Shown: positions 1-6,311 of the stretch, one piece after another | Numbering within the stretch: the stretch's first letter is position 1 | Layout of the letters: each line of letters begins with the position of its first letter | Assembly (NCBI GenBank): GCA_018971405.1 | Contig: JAGXAX010000022.1 | Location: 1-11,502 of the forward strand | Reading direction: 5' to 3' | DNA: 11,502 nt | From: Alphaproteobacteria bacterium | GTDB taxonomy: Bacteria; Pseudomonadota; Alphaproteobacteria; Micavibrionales; UBA2020 | Made by a program: the position numbers and the translations under genes | The notes under the pieces: model-generated | What the model saw: the letters and a program-made list of their open reading frames with translations, nothing else | The model's database searches: none | What the model was told of the DNA's origin: nothing

Positions 1-1605
1 CAATACGATTTCGCGGTCGGTGCGGTGGCGGCCAACGCGGCGCGCATGCGCGCGCTGGCCGTCGAGGCGCACGGGCGCTGGGGCGCGGCGCTGGTCGCGT
101 TTCCGGAGCTCGCGCTCTGCGGCTATCCGCCGGAGGATCTGCTGCTGCGCCCGAGCTTTCTCGAAGCCTGCGCCCACGAACTGGACGCGCTGGCGGCCGG
201 GCTTGCCGGCGTCGCGGCGGTGGTCGGGCATCCGCATGCGCTGGGCGAGGTGTACAACGCGCTCAGCCTGCTCGATGGCGGTCGCGTTTCCAGCACTTAC
301 CACAAGCAGGCCCTGCCCAATTACACGGTGTTCGACGAGAAGCGCTACTTCCGCCCCGGCCACGGTACGCTCGTGGTGTCGATCCGGGGCGTGCGCATCG
401 GCCTGCTGATTTGCGAGGACATCTGGCAGCCGGAGCCCGCCGCGCATGCGGCCCGCGCCGGCGCCGAACTGCTGCTGGTGATCAATGCCTCGCCGTATGA
501 CGTGTTGCAGGCGGCGGCACGCGAGCAGGTTCTGGCTCAGCGTGCGCGCGAGAACGGTATCGCCATTGCCTATGTCAATCTGGTCGCGGGTCAGGATGAC
601 CTGCTGTTCGACGGCGGCTCGCTGCTGGTGCAGTCCGACGGCAGCATCGCGGCGCGCGCACCGGCTTTCGTCGAGACGCTGCTCGACTGCGCGTACGACA
701 CCGACACGCGGCGCCTCAGCGCGCTCGAATGGCCGGCGCCAGACGCGACCGGCACCGCGGCCACGCTTTATGCCGGGCTGGTGCGTGGCGTGCGCGACTA
801 CGTGCGCAAGAACGGCTTTCGCAGCGTGCTGCTGGGGCTTTCCGGCGGCATCGATTCGGCGCTGACGCTGGCGATCGCGGTCGATGCGCTGGGTGCCGAT
901 TGCGTCCACGCGGTGATGCTGCCCTCGCGCCACACCTCCGCGCTGTCGCTGCGCGAGGCCGAGGCGCAGGCGCGAGGACTGGGTGTCGATTATCAGGAGC
1001 TGCCGATCGAGCCGGCCTACCGTGCGTTCAGCGGCGCGCTGGCGCCGGCGTTCGCGGGTCGCGCGCCCGATGCGACCGAGGAGAATCTGCAGTCGCGCTG
1101 CCGAGGCGTGATGCTGATGGCGCTCAGCAACAAGTTCGGACACCTGTTGCTGAGCACCGGCAACAAGAGCGAGATGGCGGTCGGCTACGCCACGCTCTAC
1201 GGCGACATGTGCGGCGGCTACAACGTGCTGAAGGACGTCTACAAGATGACGGTATTCGGGCTCGCCCGCTGGCGCAACGGACAATCGCCTGTCATCCCCG
1301 AACGCATCATCACCAAACCGCCCTCGGCGGAGCTGCGCCCGGACCAGAAGGACGAAGACAGCCTCCCGCCCTACAAAGACCTCGACGATATCCTCCATTG
1401 CATGATCGAGGAGGAAATGAACGTCAGCGACATCACCGCGCGCGGGCACAGCCTCGAAACCGTCAACCGCGTGTGGAAACTGCTCGACCGCGCGGAATAC
1501 AAGCGCCGCCAGGCCTGCCCCGGCGTAAAGATCAGCCGCAAGGCTTTCGGCCGCGACCGGCGCTACCCGATCGTCAACAAGTTCACCGACATCGCGACGA
1601 AATGA
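1..1605 (+). CDS. nadE: Glutamine-dependent NAD+ synthetase, 5'-truncated by the window edge
   Basis: NadE catalyses the last step of NAD+ synthesis: it amidates deamido-NAD+ in the cytoplasm using ATP and glutamine-derived ammonia. The frame is open from base 1, where it reads QYDFAVGAVAANAARM. This matches the start of the family after its first few residues, so only about 10 residues are missing; the GTG at 25 is internal. 534 residues are present. The N-terminal nitrilase-type glutaminase domain has its triad as Glu36 (FPELALCGYPPEDLL), Lys102 (YHKQALPNY) and Cys138 (LLICEDIW). The C-terminal synthetase domain has the ATP-binding SGGIDS at 281-286 and NKSEMAVGYATLYGDM further on. It ends with the family's usual RRYPIVNKF. 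Its TGA abuts the stop codon of the convergent gene with no gap. Codon use and protein style change near base 1190 (see findings). Function is certain; integrity as a single lineage is not. Confidence 0.96.
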   Translation, partial: QYDFAVGAVAANAARMRALAVEAHGRWGAALVAFPELALCGYPPEDLLLRPSFLEACAHELDALAAGLAGVAAVVGHPHALGEVYNALSLLDGGRVSSTYHKQALPNYTVFDEKRYFRPGHGTLVVSIRGVRIGLLICEDIWQPEPAAHAARAGAELLLVINASPYDVLQAAAREQVLAQRARENGIAIAYVNLVAGQDDLLFDGGSLLVQSDGSIAARAPAFVETLLDCAYDTDTRRLSALEWPAPDATGTAATLYAGLVRGVRDYVRKNGFRSVLLGLSGGIDSALTLAIAVDALGADCVHAVMLPSRHTSALSLREAEAQARGLGVDYQELPIEPAYRAFSGALAPAFAGRAPDATEENLQSRCRGVMLMALSNKFGHLLLSTGNKSEMAVGYATLYGDMCGGYNVLKDVYKMTVFGLARWRNGQSPVIPERIITKPPSAELRPDQKDEDSLPPYKDLDDILHCMIEEEMNVSDITARGHSLETVNRVWKLLDRAEYKRRQACPGVKISRKAFGRDRRYPIVNKFTDIATK

Positions 1606-2103
1606 TCAGCCCTGCCGCGGCAGCCTGAGCATCGGCTCCGGCGCGGGCTGCGGCGCGGGCTTTTTGTACTGGTCCGGAAAAGTGTCCTCCAGATAGTGTT
1701 CCACCGCTTCCGGGCGCTTTTGCACGTAAGAGAAAACATGATTGCGCGGGAATTTGCCGTTTTTGATGTGTTCGCGCAAGTCGACGGACGTGAACTTGCC
1801 GTTGTAGCCGCCGTACTCGCGCATGACGCGCACCTGTTCGCTGATCAGGGCGTTCAGCGCCTGACGCTGCGACAGGTGCTGCCCGAGCTTGTCCTTCAGG
1901 CCGCCTTTTATATGGCGCACAATGTCGTAGCTGCCGTATTTGTTGCCTTTTATCACGATATGGAGCGGGTGTTCCGTCGTGACATAGTTGTAATAGTCGC
2001 CGAAATCGTCCCAGCCGGAATGCCTGATGCGCCCGTCGGGAACAGTAGTCGTTCTCAGGCCATTGACTGTATCCGCGCGGCGGTTGAAAATATTCTTCAG
2101 CAT
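1606..2103 (-). CDS. Unrecognised hydrophilic protein, 165 aa
   Basis: I do not recognise the family. The start is secure: AAGGAG lies a few bases upstream of the ATG. The predicted protein is soluble, with no signal peptide or membrane segment. It opens with MLKNIFNRRADTVNGLR, has an aromatic-rich stretch at 31-60 (GWDDFGDYYNYVTTEHPLHI, then KGNKYGSYDI), a basic middle with probable helices (60-96), and ends in a proline-rich tail PAPQPAPEP (149-157). It lies 18 nt behind the gene at 2122-2454 on the same strand, so the two are probably co-transcribed. Its TGA overlaps nothing but touches the nadE stop, giving TGATCA. The absence of a recognisable domain, the accessory-looking content and the AT-rich promoter suggest a lineage-restricted gene. 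No function is proposed. Confidence 0.75.
   Translation of the reverse strand: MLKNIFNRRADTVNGLRTTTVPDGRIRHSGWDDFGDYYNYVTTEHPLHIVIKGNKYGSYDIVRHIKGGLKDKLGQHLSQRQALNALISEQVRVMREYGGYNGKFTSVDLREHIKNGKFPRNHVFSYVQKRPEAVEHYLEDTFPDQYKKPAPQPAPEPMLRLPRQG
1608..1665 (+). terminator. Possible intrinsic terminator of nadE inside the convergent gene
   Basis: Just after the nadE stop, AGCCC-T-GCCGC (1608-1618) can pair with GCGGC-GC-GGGCT (1650-1661). This gives two 5-bp helices with a small internal loop, followed directly by TTTTT (1661-1665, the first T shared with the stem). The enclosed loop is long, about 31 nt, but contains the palindrome CTGCCGCGGCAG (1612-1623) and could fold further. The opposite strand here encodes the Pro-rich tail of the leftward gene, so the repeated GC-rich pattern may only reflect PAPQPAPEP coding. 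Weak call. Confidence 0.3.
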
Positions 2104-2121
2104 GTCTTTCTCCTTCAGTTG

Positions 2122-2454
2122 TCAGCGCAAGCCGAACCTTTGCGCGAGGCTCTTTTTCTCCTTCGGCGGACGGGGCGGCTCCGGCGGCGGCAGCGGAATG
2201 CCGGAAATGTCGCGCCAGTCGAGCTCCCTCACCCGTTTGGCCTGCGCCGCGGCCAGCATCTCCTCGACTTCAGCCAGCGGCTTGTTGACGGTGACCATGG
2301 AATGGGTCGATTGGCCGGCATAATGCAGGATCGTCGATCTGCCCTTGCGCCACTCCTCCACGCCGGTGACCGCGTCGAAATAAACGCCGCCATCCACATC
2401 GCGCGGTATCGCGCCCAGAGTATGGGTGATTTTCAGCTTGATATAGGTACGCAT
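2122..2454 (-). CDS. Unrecognised small protein with proline-rich linker, 110 aa
   Basis: Family not recognised. The ATG is preceded by GGGAG at a normal distance. Residues 1-70 look like a small beta-rich fold with a closing helix: MRTYIKLKITHTLG, a middle segment YFDAVTGVEEWRKGRSTILH, then MVTVNKPLAEVEEMLAAAQ. That last pattern, a short beta strand then PL.EVE..L, resembles small single-domain proteins that sit near flagellar or phage genes, but the likeness is too weak to name. Residues 86-98 are a proline-rich linker (IPLPPPEPPRPPK) ending in a basic tail KEKKSLAQRFGLR. It is the first gene of a leftward two-gene unit and faces gltX across an AT-rich spacer. Both members of the pair end in Pro-rich, charged tails. 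Confidence 0.72.
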   Translation of the reverse strand: MRTYIKLKITHTLGAIPRDVDGGVYFDAVTGVEEWRKGRSTILHYAGQSTHSMVTVNKPLAEVEEMLAAAQAKRVRELDWRDISGIPLPPPEPPRPPKEKKSLAQRFGLR

Positions 2455-2629
2455 CGTTTTTTCTCCCTGTTTTTATAGAAAATTATCATATTTTTATGAA
2501 ATAGCAATCCGGAAATATTGACCCGGCCTCTGTCCACAGATAATTTTACATAAATCTTTATGTAAAATAGACTGTTATTGCCCCCCGAAACCGGATATAG
2601 TGGCACGCTTAAAACAAGGATTTACCGTC
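2455..2629. promoter_or_regulatory. AT-rich divergent spacer with candidate gltX promoter
   Basis: This spacer separates the leftward unknown pair from gltX and is far richer in A+T than its surroundings. Rightward, TTGACC (2518-2523) can act as a -35, with -10 candidates GATAAT (2539-2544, 15-nt spacing) or TAATTT (2541-2546, 17-nt spacing); TAAAAT at 2563-2568 is a third -10 candidate without a good -35. Leftward, the region 2466-2500 holds several TATAAT-like hexamers upstream of the gene at 2454, none with a convincing -35. The ribosome binding site AAGGA (2616-2620) lies 9 nt before the gltX ATG. Exact start points are inferred. Confidence 0.5.
2544..2567. repeat. Perfect inverted repeat, 11-bp arms, candidate operator
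   Basis: TTTTACATAAA (2544-2554) and TTTATGTAAAA (2557-2567) are exact reverse complements separated by TC. The repeat lies against the likely gltX -10 region, between two divergent transcription units. A dimeric repressor site is the simplest reading. The 2-nt spacer makes an RNA hairpin less natural, and there is no U-tract suited to a terminator. Confidence 0.8.
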
Positions 2630-3967
2630 ATGACCGTCGCTGTCCGTTTCGCCCCCAGCCCCACCGGCATATTGCACGTCGGCAGCGCCCGCACGGCGCT
2701 GATCGTCTGGCTGTTCGCGCGCAAGCACAAGGGCACGTTCCTGCTGCGCATCGACGACACCGACCTCGCCCGCTCGACGGAGGAAAACGTCGAGGACATC
2801 AAGTCCGGCCTCACGTGGCTCGGGCTCGACTGGGACGCCTTCGCCCGCCAGCGCGACCGCAACGCGATTTACGACCGCAACATCCAGAAGCTCAAGGACA
2901 TCGGCCGCCTCTACCCCTGCTACGAGACGGAGGAAGAACTGGCGCTGATGCGCAAGACCCTCCTGCAGCAAAAACGCCCGCCGATCTACGACCGCGCGGC
3001 GCTTCATCTCACCGACACGCAGAAGGCGGCATTCGAGGCGCAGGGCCGCAAGCCGCACTGGCGCTTCAAGCTCGAGCACAAGCCGATCGTCTGGGACGAC
3101 CTCGTGCGCGGGCGCGTGGAATTCCACGGCGAAACAATGTCAGACCCCGTGCTGGTGCGCGAGGACGGCCGCCCGCTCTACCACATCTGCTCGGTGATCG
3201 ACGACATCGACTTTAAAATCACCCACATCGTGCGCGGCGAAGACCATGTGAGCAATTCCGCTTCCCACATCCAGATGTTCGAAGCACTGGGCGCGAAGCC
3301 GCCGCAACTCGCGCACGTCACGCTGCTCGGCGACATGGCGGGCGGCAAGCTTTCCAAGCGCAAAGGCTCGCTGGGCATCAAATCGCTGGCAGAAGAAGTC
3401 GGCATCGAGAAGATGGCGCTCATCAGCCTCATCGCCCGCATCGGCACCTCCGATCCGATTGAACCTCTGATGACGATGGACGAAGTGATCGGAAGTTTCG
3501 ATTTCTCCAAATATTCGCGCAACCTGCCGAAATTCGACGAGGAAGAGCTTTATCGCCTGAACGCGAAAATTTTGCACAGGACGGAATTCAAGGACGTGAA
3601 GGAGCGCCTTGAAAAAATGGGCCTCGTCGGCATCGACGAGGATTTCTGGAACATCGTCCGCCCGAATCTCGAACTGCTGCCGGACGTGAAAGACTGGTGG
3701 CACGTCGCCAAGGGCCCCGTCGAGCCCGTGATCGAAGACGCGGACTTCGCGAAAGCCGCCGCCGCGCTGCTGCCCGCCGACCCGTGGGACAACACCACGT
3801 GGGACAAATGGGTGAACGCCGTCAAAACCGAAACCGGCCGCAAGGGCAAGAACCTCTTCATGCCGCTGCGCCAGGCCATCACGGGGCAGGATCACGGGCC
3901 GGAACTGAAGGAACTGCTGCCGCTCATCGGCCGCCAGCGCGTGCTGGAACGGCTGAAAGCGGCTTAA
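2630..3967 (+). CDS. gltX: Glutamyl-tRNA synthetase
   Basis: GltX charges tRNA(Glu) with glutamate using ATP, in the cytoplasm. The class I catalytic core is complete: RFAPSPTGILHVGSART near the N-terminus carries the HIGH-type motif as HVGS (16-19), LLRIDDTD follows, and KLSKRKGS (from residue 240) is the KMSKS-type loop. The C-terminal anticodon-binding region ends in GRKGKNLFMPLRQAITGQDHG. At 445 aa it is of the shorter type common in alphaproteobacteria, many of which carry two GltX copies, one of which may charge tRNA(Gln) for later amidation; I cannot tell which this is. I chose ATG 2630 because AAGGA (2616-2620) lies 9 nt upstream and the protein then starts MTVAVRFAPSPTG as usual. An in-frame GTG at 2600 lacks a ribosome binding site. 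trmJ follows after 7 nt. Confidence 0.97.
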   Translation: MTVAVRFAPSPTGILHVGSARTALIVWLFARKHKGTFLLRIDDTDLARSTEENVEDIKSGLTWLGLDWDAFARQRDRNAIYDRNIQKLKDIGRLYPCYETEEELALMRKTLLQQKRPPIYDRAALHLTDTQKAAFEAQGRKPHWRFKLEHKPIVWDDLVRGRVEFHGETMSDPVLVREDGRPLYHICSVIDDIDFKITHIVRGEDHVSNSASHIQMFEALGAKPPQLAHVTLLGDMAGGKLSKRKGSLGIKSLAEEVGIEKMALISLIARIGTSDPIEPLMTMDEVIGSFDFSKYSRNLPKFDEEELYRLNAKILHRTEFKDVKERLEKMGLVGIDEDFWNIVRPNLELLPDVKDWWHVAKGPVEPVIEDADFAKAAAALLPADPWDNTTWDKWVNAVKTETGRKGKNLFMPLRQAITGQDHGPELKELLPLIGRQRVLERLKAA

Positions 3968-3974
3968 AAAGCCG
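3960..3974 (+). repeat. Hairpin bridging the gltX stop and trmJ start
   Basis: CGGCTT-AAA-AAGCCG (3960-3974) is a perfect 6-bp inverted repeat with an AAA loop. It contains the gltX TAA and ends at the base before the trmJ ATG. No Shine-Dalgarno sequence is visible for trmJ. The hairpin has no following T-run, so it is not a terminator; it may couple trmJ translation to that of gltX. Confidence 0.6.
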
Positions 3975-4778
3975 ATGGCCGGAACGGACTCCACCGCAAA
4001 AAAGACCGGCGCCGCGGCGATCAACGCCCCCGCGGTCATCCTCGTCAAGCCGCAACTGGGCGAGAACATCGGCATGTGCGCCCGCGCGATGCTCAACTGC
4101 GCGGTGACGGACTTGCGCCTCGTCGCGCCGCGCGACGGCTGGCCGAACCCTGCCGCCGCGGCCGCAGCCTCGGGCGCAACGGAACTCCTCGACAACGCGA
4201 AAGTCTTTGACACGACGCAGGAGGCCGTCGCCGACCTCACGTACGTTCTGGCAACGACGGCGCGTGGACGCGGCATGGTCAAGGACATTCTCGACCCGCA
4301 CGCGGCGGCGCGGGAAATTCACAAACACAACAGCGCGAACGCGGAACAAAAATGCGGCATCCTTTTCGGCTGCGAGCGCGCGGGGCTGGACAACGACGAC
4401 ATCGCGCTCGCCAACGCCATTTTGAGCATCCCGCTCAATCCCGGCTTCACCTCGCTCAACCTCGCGCAGGCGGTGCTGCTGGTGTGTTTTTCGTGGCTGT
4501 CGGCGGAAAACCCCTTCAAGCCCGCCGCCGCGCCCGAAGCGCCCGCCGCGGCGGAACAGCAAAACGACGCCCCCGCGTCACAAGCGGAAATCGAAACGCT
4601 CCTCAAACACTTGGAAAGCCAGCTGGAACTGAACAATTTCTTCCGCAGCGCGGAGCAGAAGCCCACTTTGCTGCGCAATATCCGCAATTTCTTCTTCCGC
4701 TCTGCGCCCACGCGTCAGGACGTGCGCACGCTGCACGGCATCTTCAAGTGCCTGACCGGCAACCGCGACTGGAAATGA
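3975..4778 (+). CDS. trmJ: tRNA (cytidine/uridine-2'-O-)-methyltransferase, TrmJ type
   Basis: A SPOUT-class RNA methyltransferase of the TrmH/TrmJ group. The family transfers a methyl group from S-adenosylmethionine to the 2'-OH of a tRNA nucleotide; TrmJ does so at position 32. The three knot motifs are present: motif 1 PQLGENIGMCARAM (26-39, with Asn31 and Arg37), motif 2 ILFGCERAGLDNDD (129-142), and motif 3 PLNPGFTSLNLAQAV (153-167). A linker rich in Ala and Pro (about 180-205) leads to the alpha-helical C-terminal extension LLKHLESQLELNNFF...LHGIFKCL typical of TrmJ. E. coli TrmJ has Arg where this protein has Cys133 in motif 2. The ATG at 3975 is the only possible start, since the frame is closed by TGA at 3954. 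Operon with gltX, 7-nt gap, no visible ribosome binding site. The exact modified position is inferred. Confidence 0.9.
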   Translation: MAGTDSTAKKTGAAAINAPAVILVKPQLGENIGMCARAMLNCAVTDLRLVAPRDGWPNPAAAAAASGATELLDNAKVFDTTQEAVADLTYVLATTARGRGMVKDILDPHAAAREIHKHNSANAEQKCGILFGCERAGLDNDDIALANAILSIPLNPGFTSLNLAQAVLLVCFSWLSAENPFKPAAAPEAPAAAEQQNDAPASQAEIETLLKHLESQLELNNFFRSAEQKPTLLRNIRNFFFRSAPTRQDVRTLHGIFKCLTGNRDWK

Positions 4779-4781
4779 CCC

Positions 4782-5540
4782 TTACGGCGCGCCCGGCTTC
4801 GGGCCGCCTTTTTTGGCGCTGTCCCTGGCCTTTTCTTCCGGCGTTTTCAGCACATCGACCAGCTTCTTATATTCTTTTTTCTTCGTATCCGTCCTGCCGG
4901 CCGTTTCTTCCGCGGCGGCGGCGGCTTCCTGCGCCTTTTTCAGGGCGGCGGCTTCTTCCTCCTGCGCCACGACGTGCTTCGCCGCGGCATCGGCGAACAC
5001 CCGCGCAAGGCTGATGTCCTTCATGATCTCGCCGTGCAGCGGCGATTTGGAGATTTCCGGCACATGCGCCGCCACGGTCTCCTCCATCAGGAGCCTGACG
5101 GCCACGCCCTTGCCGGCCAGATAGAGGATATGGCTTTTGGCGTCTTGCGCGAGCCTCTCGCTGACGGATTTCCGGCGCGCATGCTTTACGATGTCGCCCG
5201 CGATATCGCCGCCGAAGAAGATCGCAAGGCCTGCCCAGGCGATGGGCCCGTGAAGCGCCACCAGCGCGGCCAATCCCGCGCCCTCGATCGGCGACGACAC
5301 GAAGGAGCCCGCGCGGGAGCCTTTTTTGGCCGCCTCTTTCGAGATGGCCCGCTGCTCGGCCCGTATCATGTCGTTGAGCGCGTCGCCGATCTGCCGCAAG
5401 GCAATGATTTTTTCCGCCGGATCGGTCACGGCCTCCGCGGCCTTGACAAGCGCCTCGACGCGCTGCTCGTCCACGGCCCAGTCGGCTTCGCGCTTTTTCT
5501 TTTCCGCGTCGCCTTTCTTTTTGAACGGGTTGAGGTTCAC
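4782..5540 (-). CDS. Unrecognised protein with a central hydrophobic segment, paralogue A of a tandem pair
   Basis: A 252-aa protein of no family I recognise, clearly paralogous to its upstream neighbour. Both share the N-terminus NLNPFKK, a helical block (here DEQRVEALVKAAEAVTDPAE, then KIIALRQIGDA), a hydrophobic segment around 88-116 containing GPIAWAGLAIFFGG, the block SPLHGEIMKDISLARVFADAAAKH, and a C-terminal GPKP. Copy A carries an extra charged, alanine-rich, probably coiled-coil stretch (192-242) absent from copy B. The start is GTG at 5540: AAGGA lies just upstream, and the paralogue begins at the same point with ATG. The frame remains open further upstream, but that extension is a run of Arg and Pro codons read from the neighbour's 3' end. 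No signal peptide is seen. Likely membrane-associated with helical cytoplasmic flanks. The gap to copy B is 13 nt, so they form one operon. Confidence 0.8.
   Translation of the reverse strand: MNLNPFKKKGDAEKKKREADWAVDEQRVEALVKAAEAVTDPAEKIIALRQIGDALNDMIRAEQRAISKEAAKKGSRAGSFVSSPIEGAGLAALVALHGPIAWAGLAIFFGGDIAGDIVKHARRKSVSERLAQDAKSHILYLAGKGVAVRLLMEETVAAHVPEISKSPLHGEIMKDISLARVFADAAAKHVVAQEEEAAALKKAQEAAAAAEETAGRTDTKKKEYKKLVDVLKTPEEKARDSAKKGGPKPGAP
4786..4814 (+). terminator. Intrinsic terminator of gltX-trmJ
   Basis: GGCG(C)GCCCG (4786-4795) pairs with CGGGCCGCC (4800-4808) across the loop GCTT, giving 9 bp with one bulged C, followed by six T (4809-4814). It begins 8 nt after the trmJ stop. It lies entirely within the 3' coding end of the convergent gene (4782-5540), where the other strand encodes the GGPKPGA tail. 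Confidence 0.8.
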
Positions 5541-5553
5541 GATCTTTTCCTTT

Positions 5554-6177
5554 TTATTGCGCGGCAGGCTTCGGCCCCGACTTCGCCTGCGCCGCGGGAG
5601 CGGGAGCGGCGTCTTTCTCCGTCTTCGCCGCGGCTGCGGCGAACGCCGCCGCAAGGCCCGCGTCCTTCATGATCTCGCCGCGGAGCGGGGATTGCGCGAT
5701 CTCCGTCGCATGCCGCGCCACGATGTCTTTCATCATGCCATCGACGGCGTTTGCCCTGCCGCGCAGATATTGGAGATGGCTTGCACAAACCTTCTCCAGG
5801 TTCTTTTGCTCACGCCGCGTCTGCACCTTCTCGACAAGAAATCCTAAGATAATCCCGCCATACGCAAGCCCCGCGCCCGCAAAGGCCAGCGGGCCCGAAG
5901 CCACCATCAGCGCCACGGCGCCGACCGCGATCGTGGACAGCGCGACGGCGAAGGCGGCTTCATCCCCGCGTCTTCCCGCCTCGTCCATGACGGCCTTCCG
6001 GCTACTGCCGATCATGCCGCCGAACGCATCGCGCGCCCGCCGCAGGGCGATGATCTTTTCCGCCGGATCGGCCACGGTCTCTGCGGCCCTGACAAGTTCA
6101 TCGGCGCGCTGCCTGTCGGCGGCAAAGTCAAAGGCCGTTTCCTGTTTTTGCTCTTTCTTGAACGGATTGAGATTCAT
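5554..6177 (-). CDS. Unrecognised protein with a central hydrophobic segment, paralogue B of a tandem pair
   Basis: A 207-aa protein of unknown family, first gene of the tandem pair. It starts MNLNPFKKEQKQE, and the ATG is preceded by AAAGGA. A helical block with DPAEKIIALRRARDAFGGMI (38-56) is nearly shared with copy A. A long hydrophobic stretch (about 75-115: AFAVALSTIAVGAVALMVASG, then GPLAFAGAGLAYGGIILGF) could cross the membrane twice as a hairpin. The block SPLRGEIMKDAGLAAAFAAAAAK (163-185) and the tail SGPKPAAQ close the protein. Compared with copy A the hydrophobic region is longer and the C-terminal extension shorter. It has its own promoter and sits downstream of the rpsD terminator, so it is not simply in the rpsD operon. 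The role is unknown; a membrane-anchored helical protein is all that the sequence supports. Confidence 0.82.
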   Translation of the reverse strand: MNLNPFKKEQKQETAFDFAADRQRADELVRAAETVADPAEKIIALRRARDAFGGMIGSSRKAVMDEAGRRGDEAAFAVALSTIAVGAVALMVASGPLAFAGAGLAYGGIILGFLVEKVQTRREQKNLEKVCASHLQYLRGRANAVDGMMKDIVARHATEIAQSPLRGEIMKDAGLAAAFAAAAAKTEKDAAPAPAAQAKSGPKPAAQ

Positions 6178-6206
6178 GGCTGTATCCTTTCATCAGCTGG
6201 TTATCC

Positions 6207-6225
6207 GGAAAATTTAAATTTTTCC
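6207..6225. repeat. AT-rich near-palindrome at the predicted transcription start
   Basis: Bases 6207-6225 form GGAAAATTT-AAATTTTTCC, an inverted repeat perfect apart from one extra T. It starts one base past the -10 element of the paralogue pair's promoter, exactly where transcription should begin. It could be a repressor site or simply an easily melted AT tract. Confidence 0.5.
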
Positions 6226-6226
6226 T

Positions 6227-6254
6227 AATCTACAACTCTGCCCGCGGAAGTCAA
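6227..6254 (-). promoter_or_regulatory. Candidate sigma-70-type promoter of the paralogue pair
   Basis: On the minus strand TTGACT (6249-6254) is followed after 16 nt by TAGATT (6227-6232), 42 nt or so upstream of the ATG once the start site is allowed for. The -35 lies at the edge of the rpsD terminator T-run. The -35 matches the consensus at 5 of 6 bases and the -10 at 4 of 6. Confidence 0.5.
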
Positions 6255-6256
6255 AC

Positions 6257-6280
6257 AAAAAACCGCCCCTTTCGGGGCGG
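6257..6280 (-). terminator. Intrinsic terminator of rpsD
   Basis: On the minus strand CCGCCCC-GAAA-GGGGCGG (7-bp perfect GC stem, GAAA tetraloop) is followed directly by TTTTTT (6257-6262). It lies about 30 nt after the rpsD stop. On the plus strand the flanking bases do not give a good T-run, so it is directional. Confidence 0.93.
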
Positions 6281-6311
6281 CTTCCTGTTTATATCGGTAT
6301 GCGGCCTGAAA

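Noticed and set aside
2600..2629. Longer gltX start at GTG 2600.
   Set aside because: It has no ribosome binding site and adds ten residues before the conserved N-terminus; ATG 2630 has AAGGA 9 nt upstream.
3140..4288. Leftward open frame of 382 codons across gltX and trmJ.
   Set aside because: It is antisense to two certain genes. High GC leaves the opposite strand open by chance; the predicted protein has no recognisable motif.
5541..5654. N-terminal extension of paralogue A to an upstream ATG at 5654.
   Set aside because: The extra 38 residues are Arg/Pro-rich and overlap the 3' end of paralogue B. A ribosome binding site and the paralogue's start both support GTG 5540.
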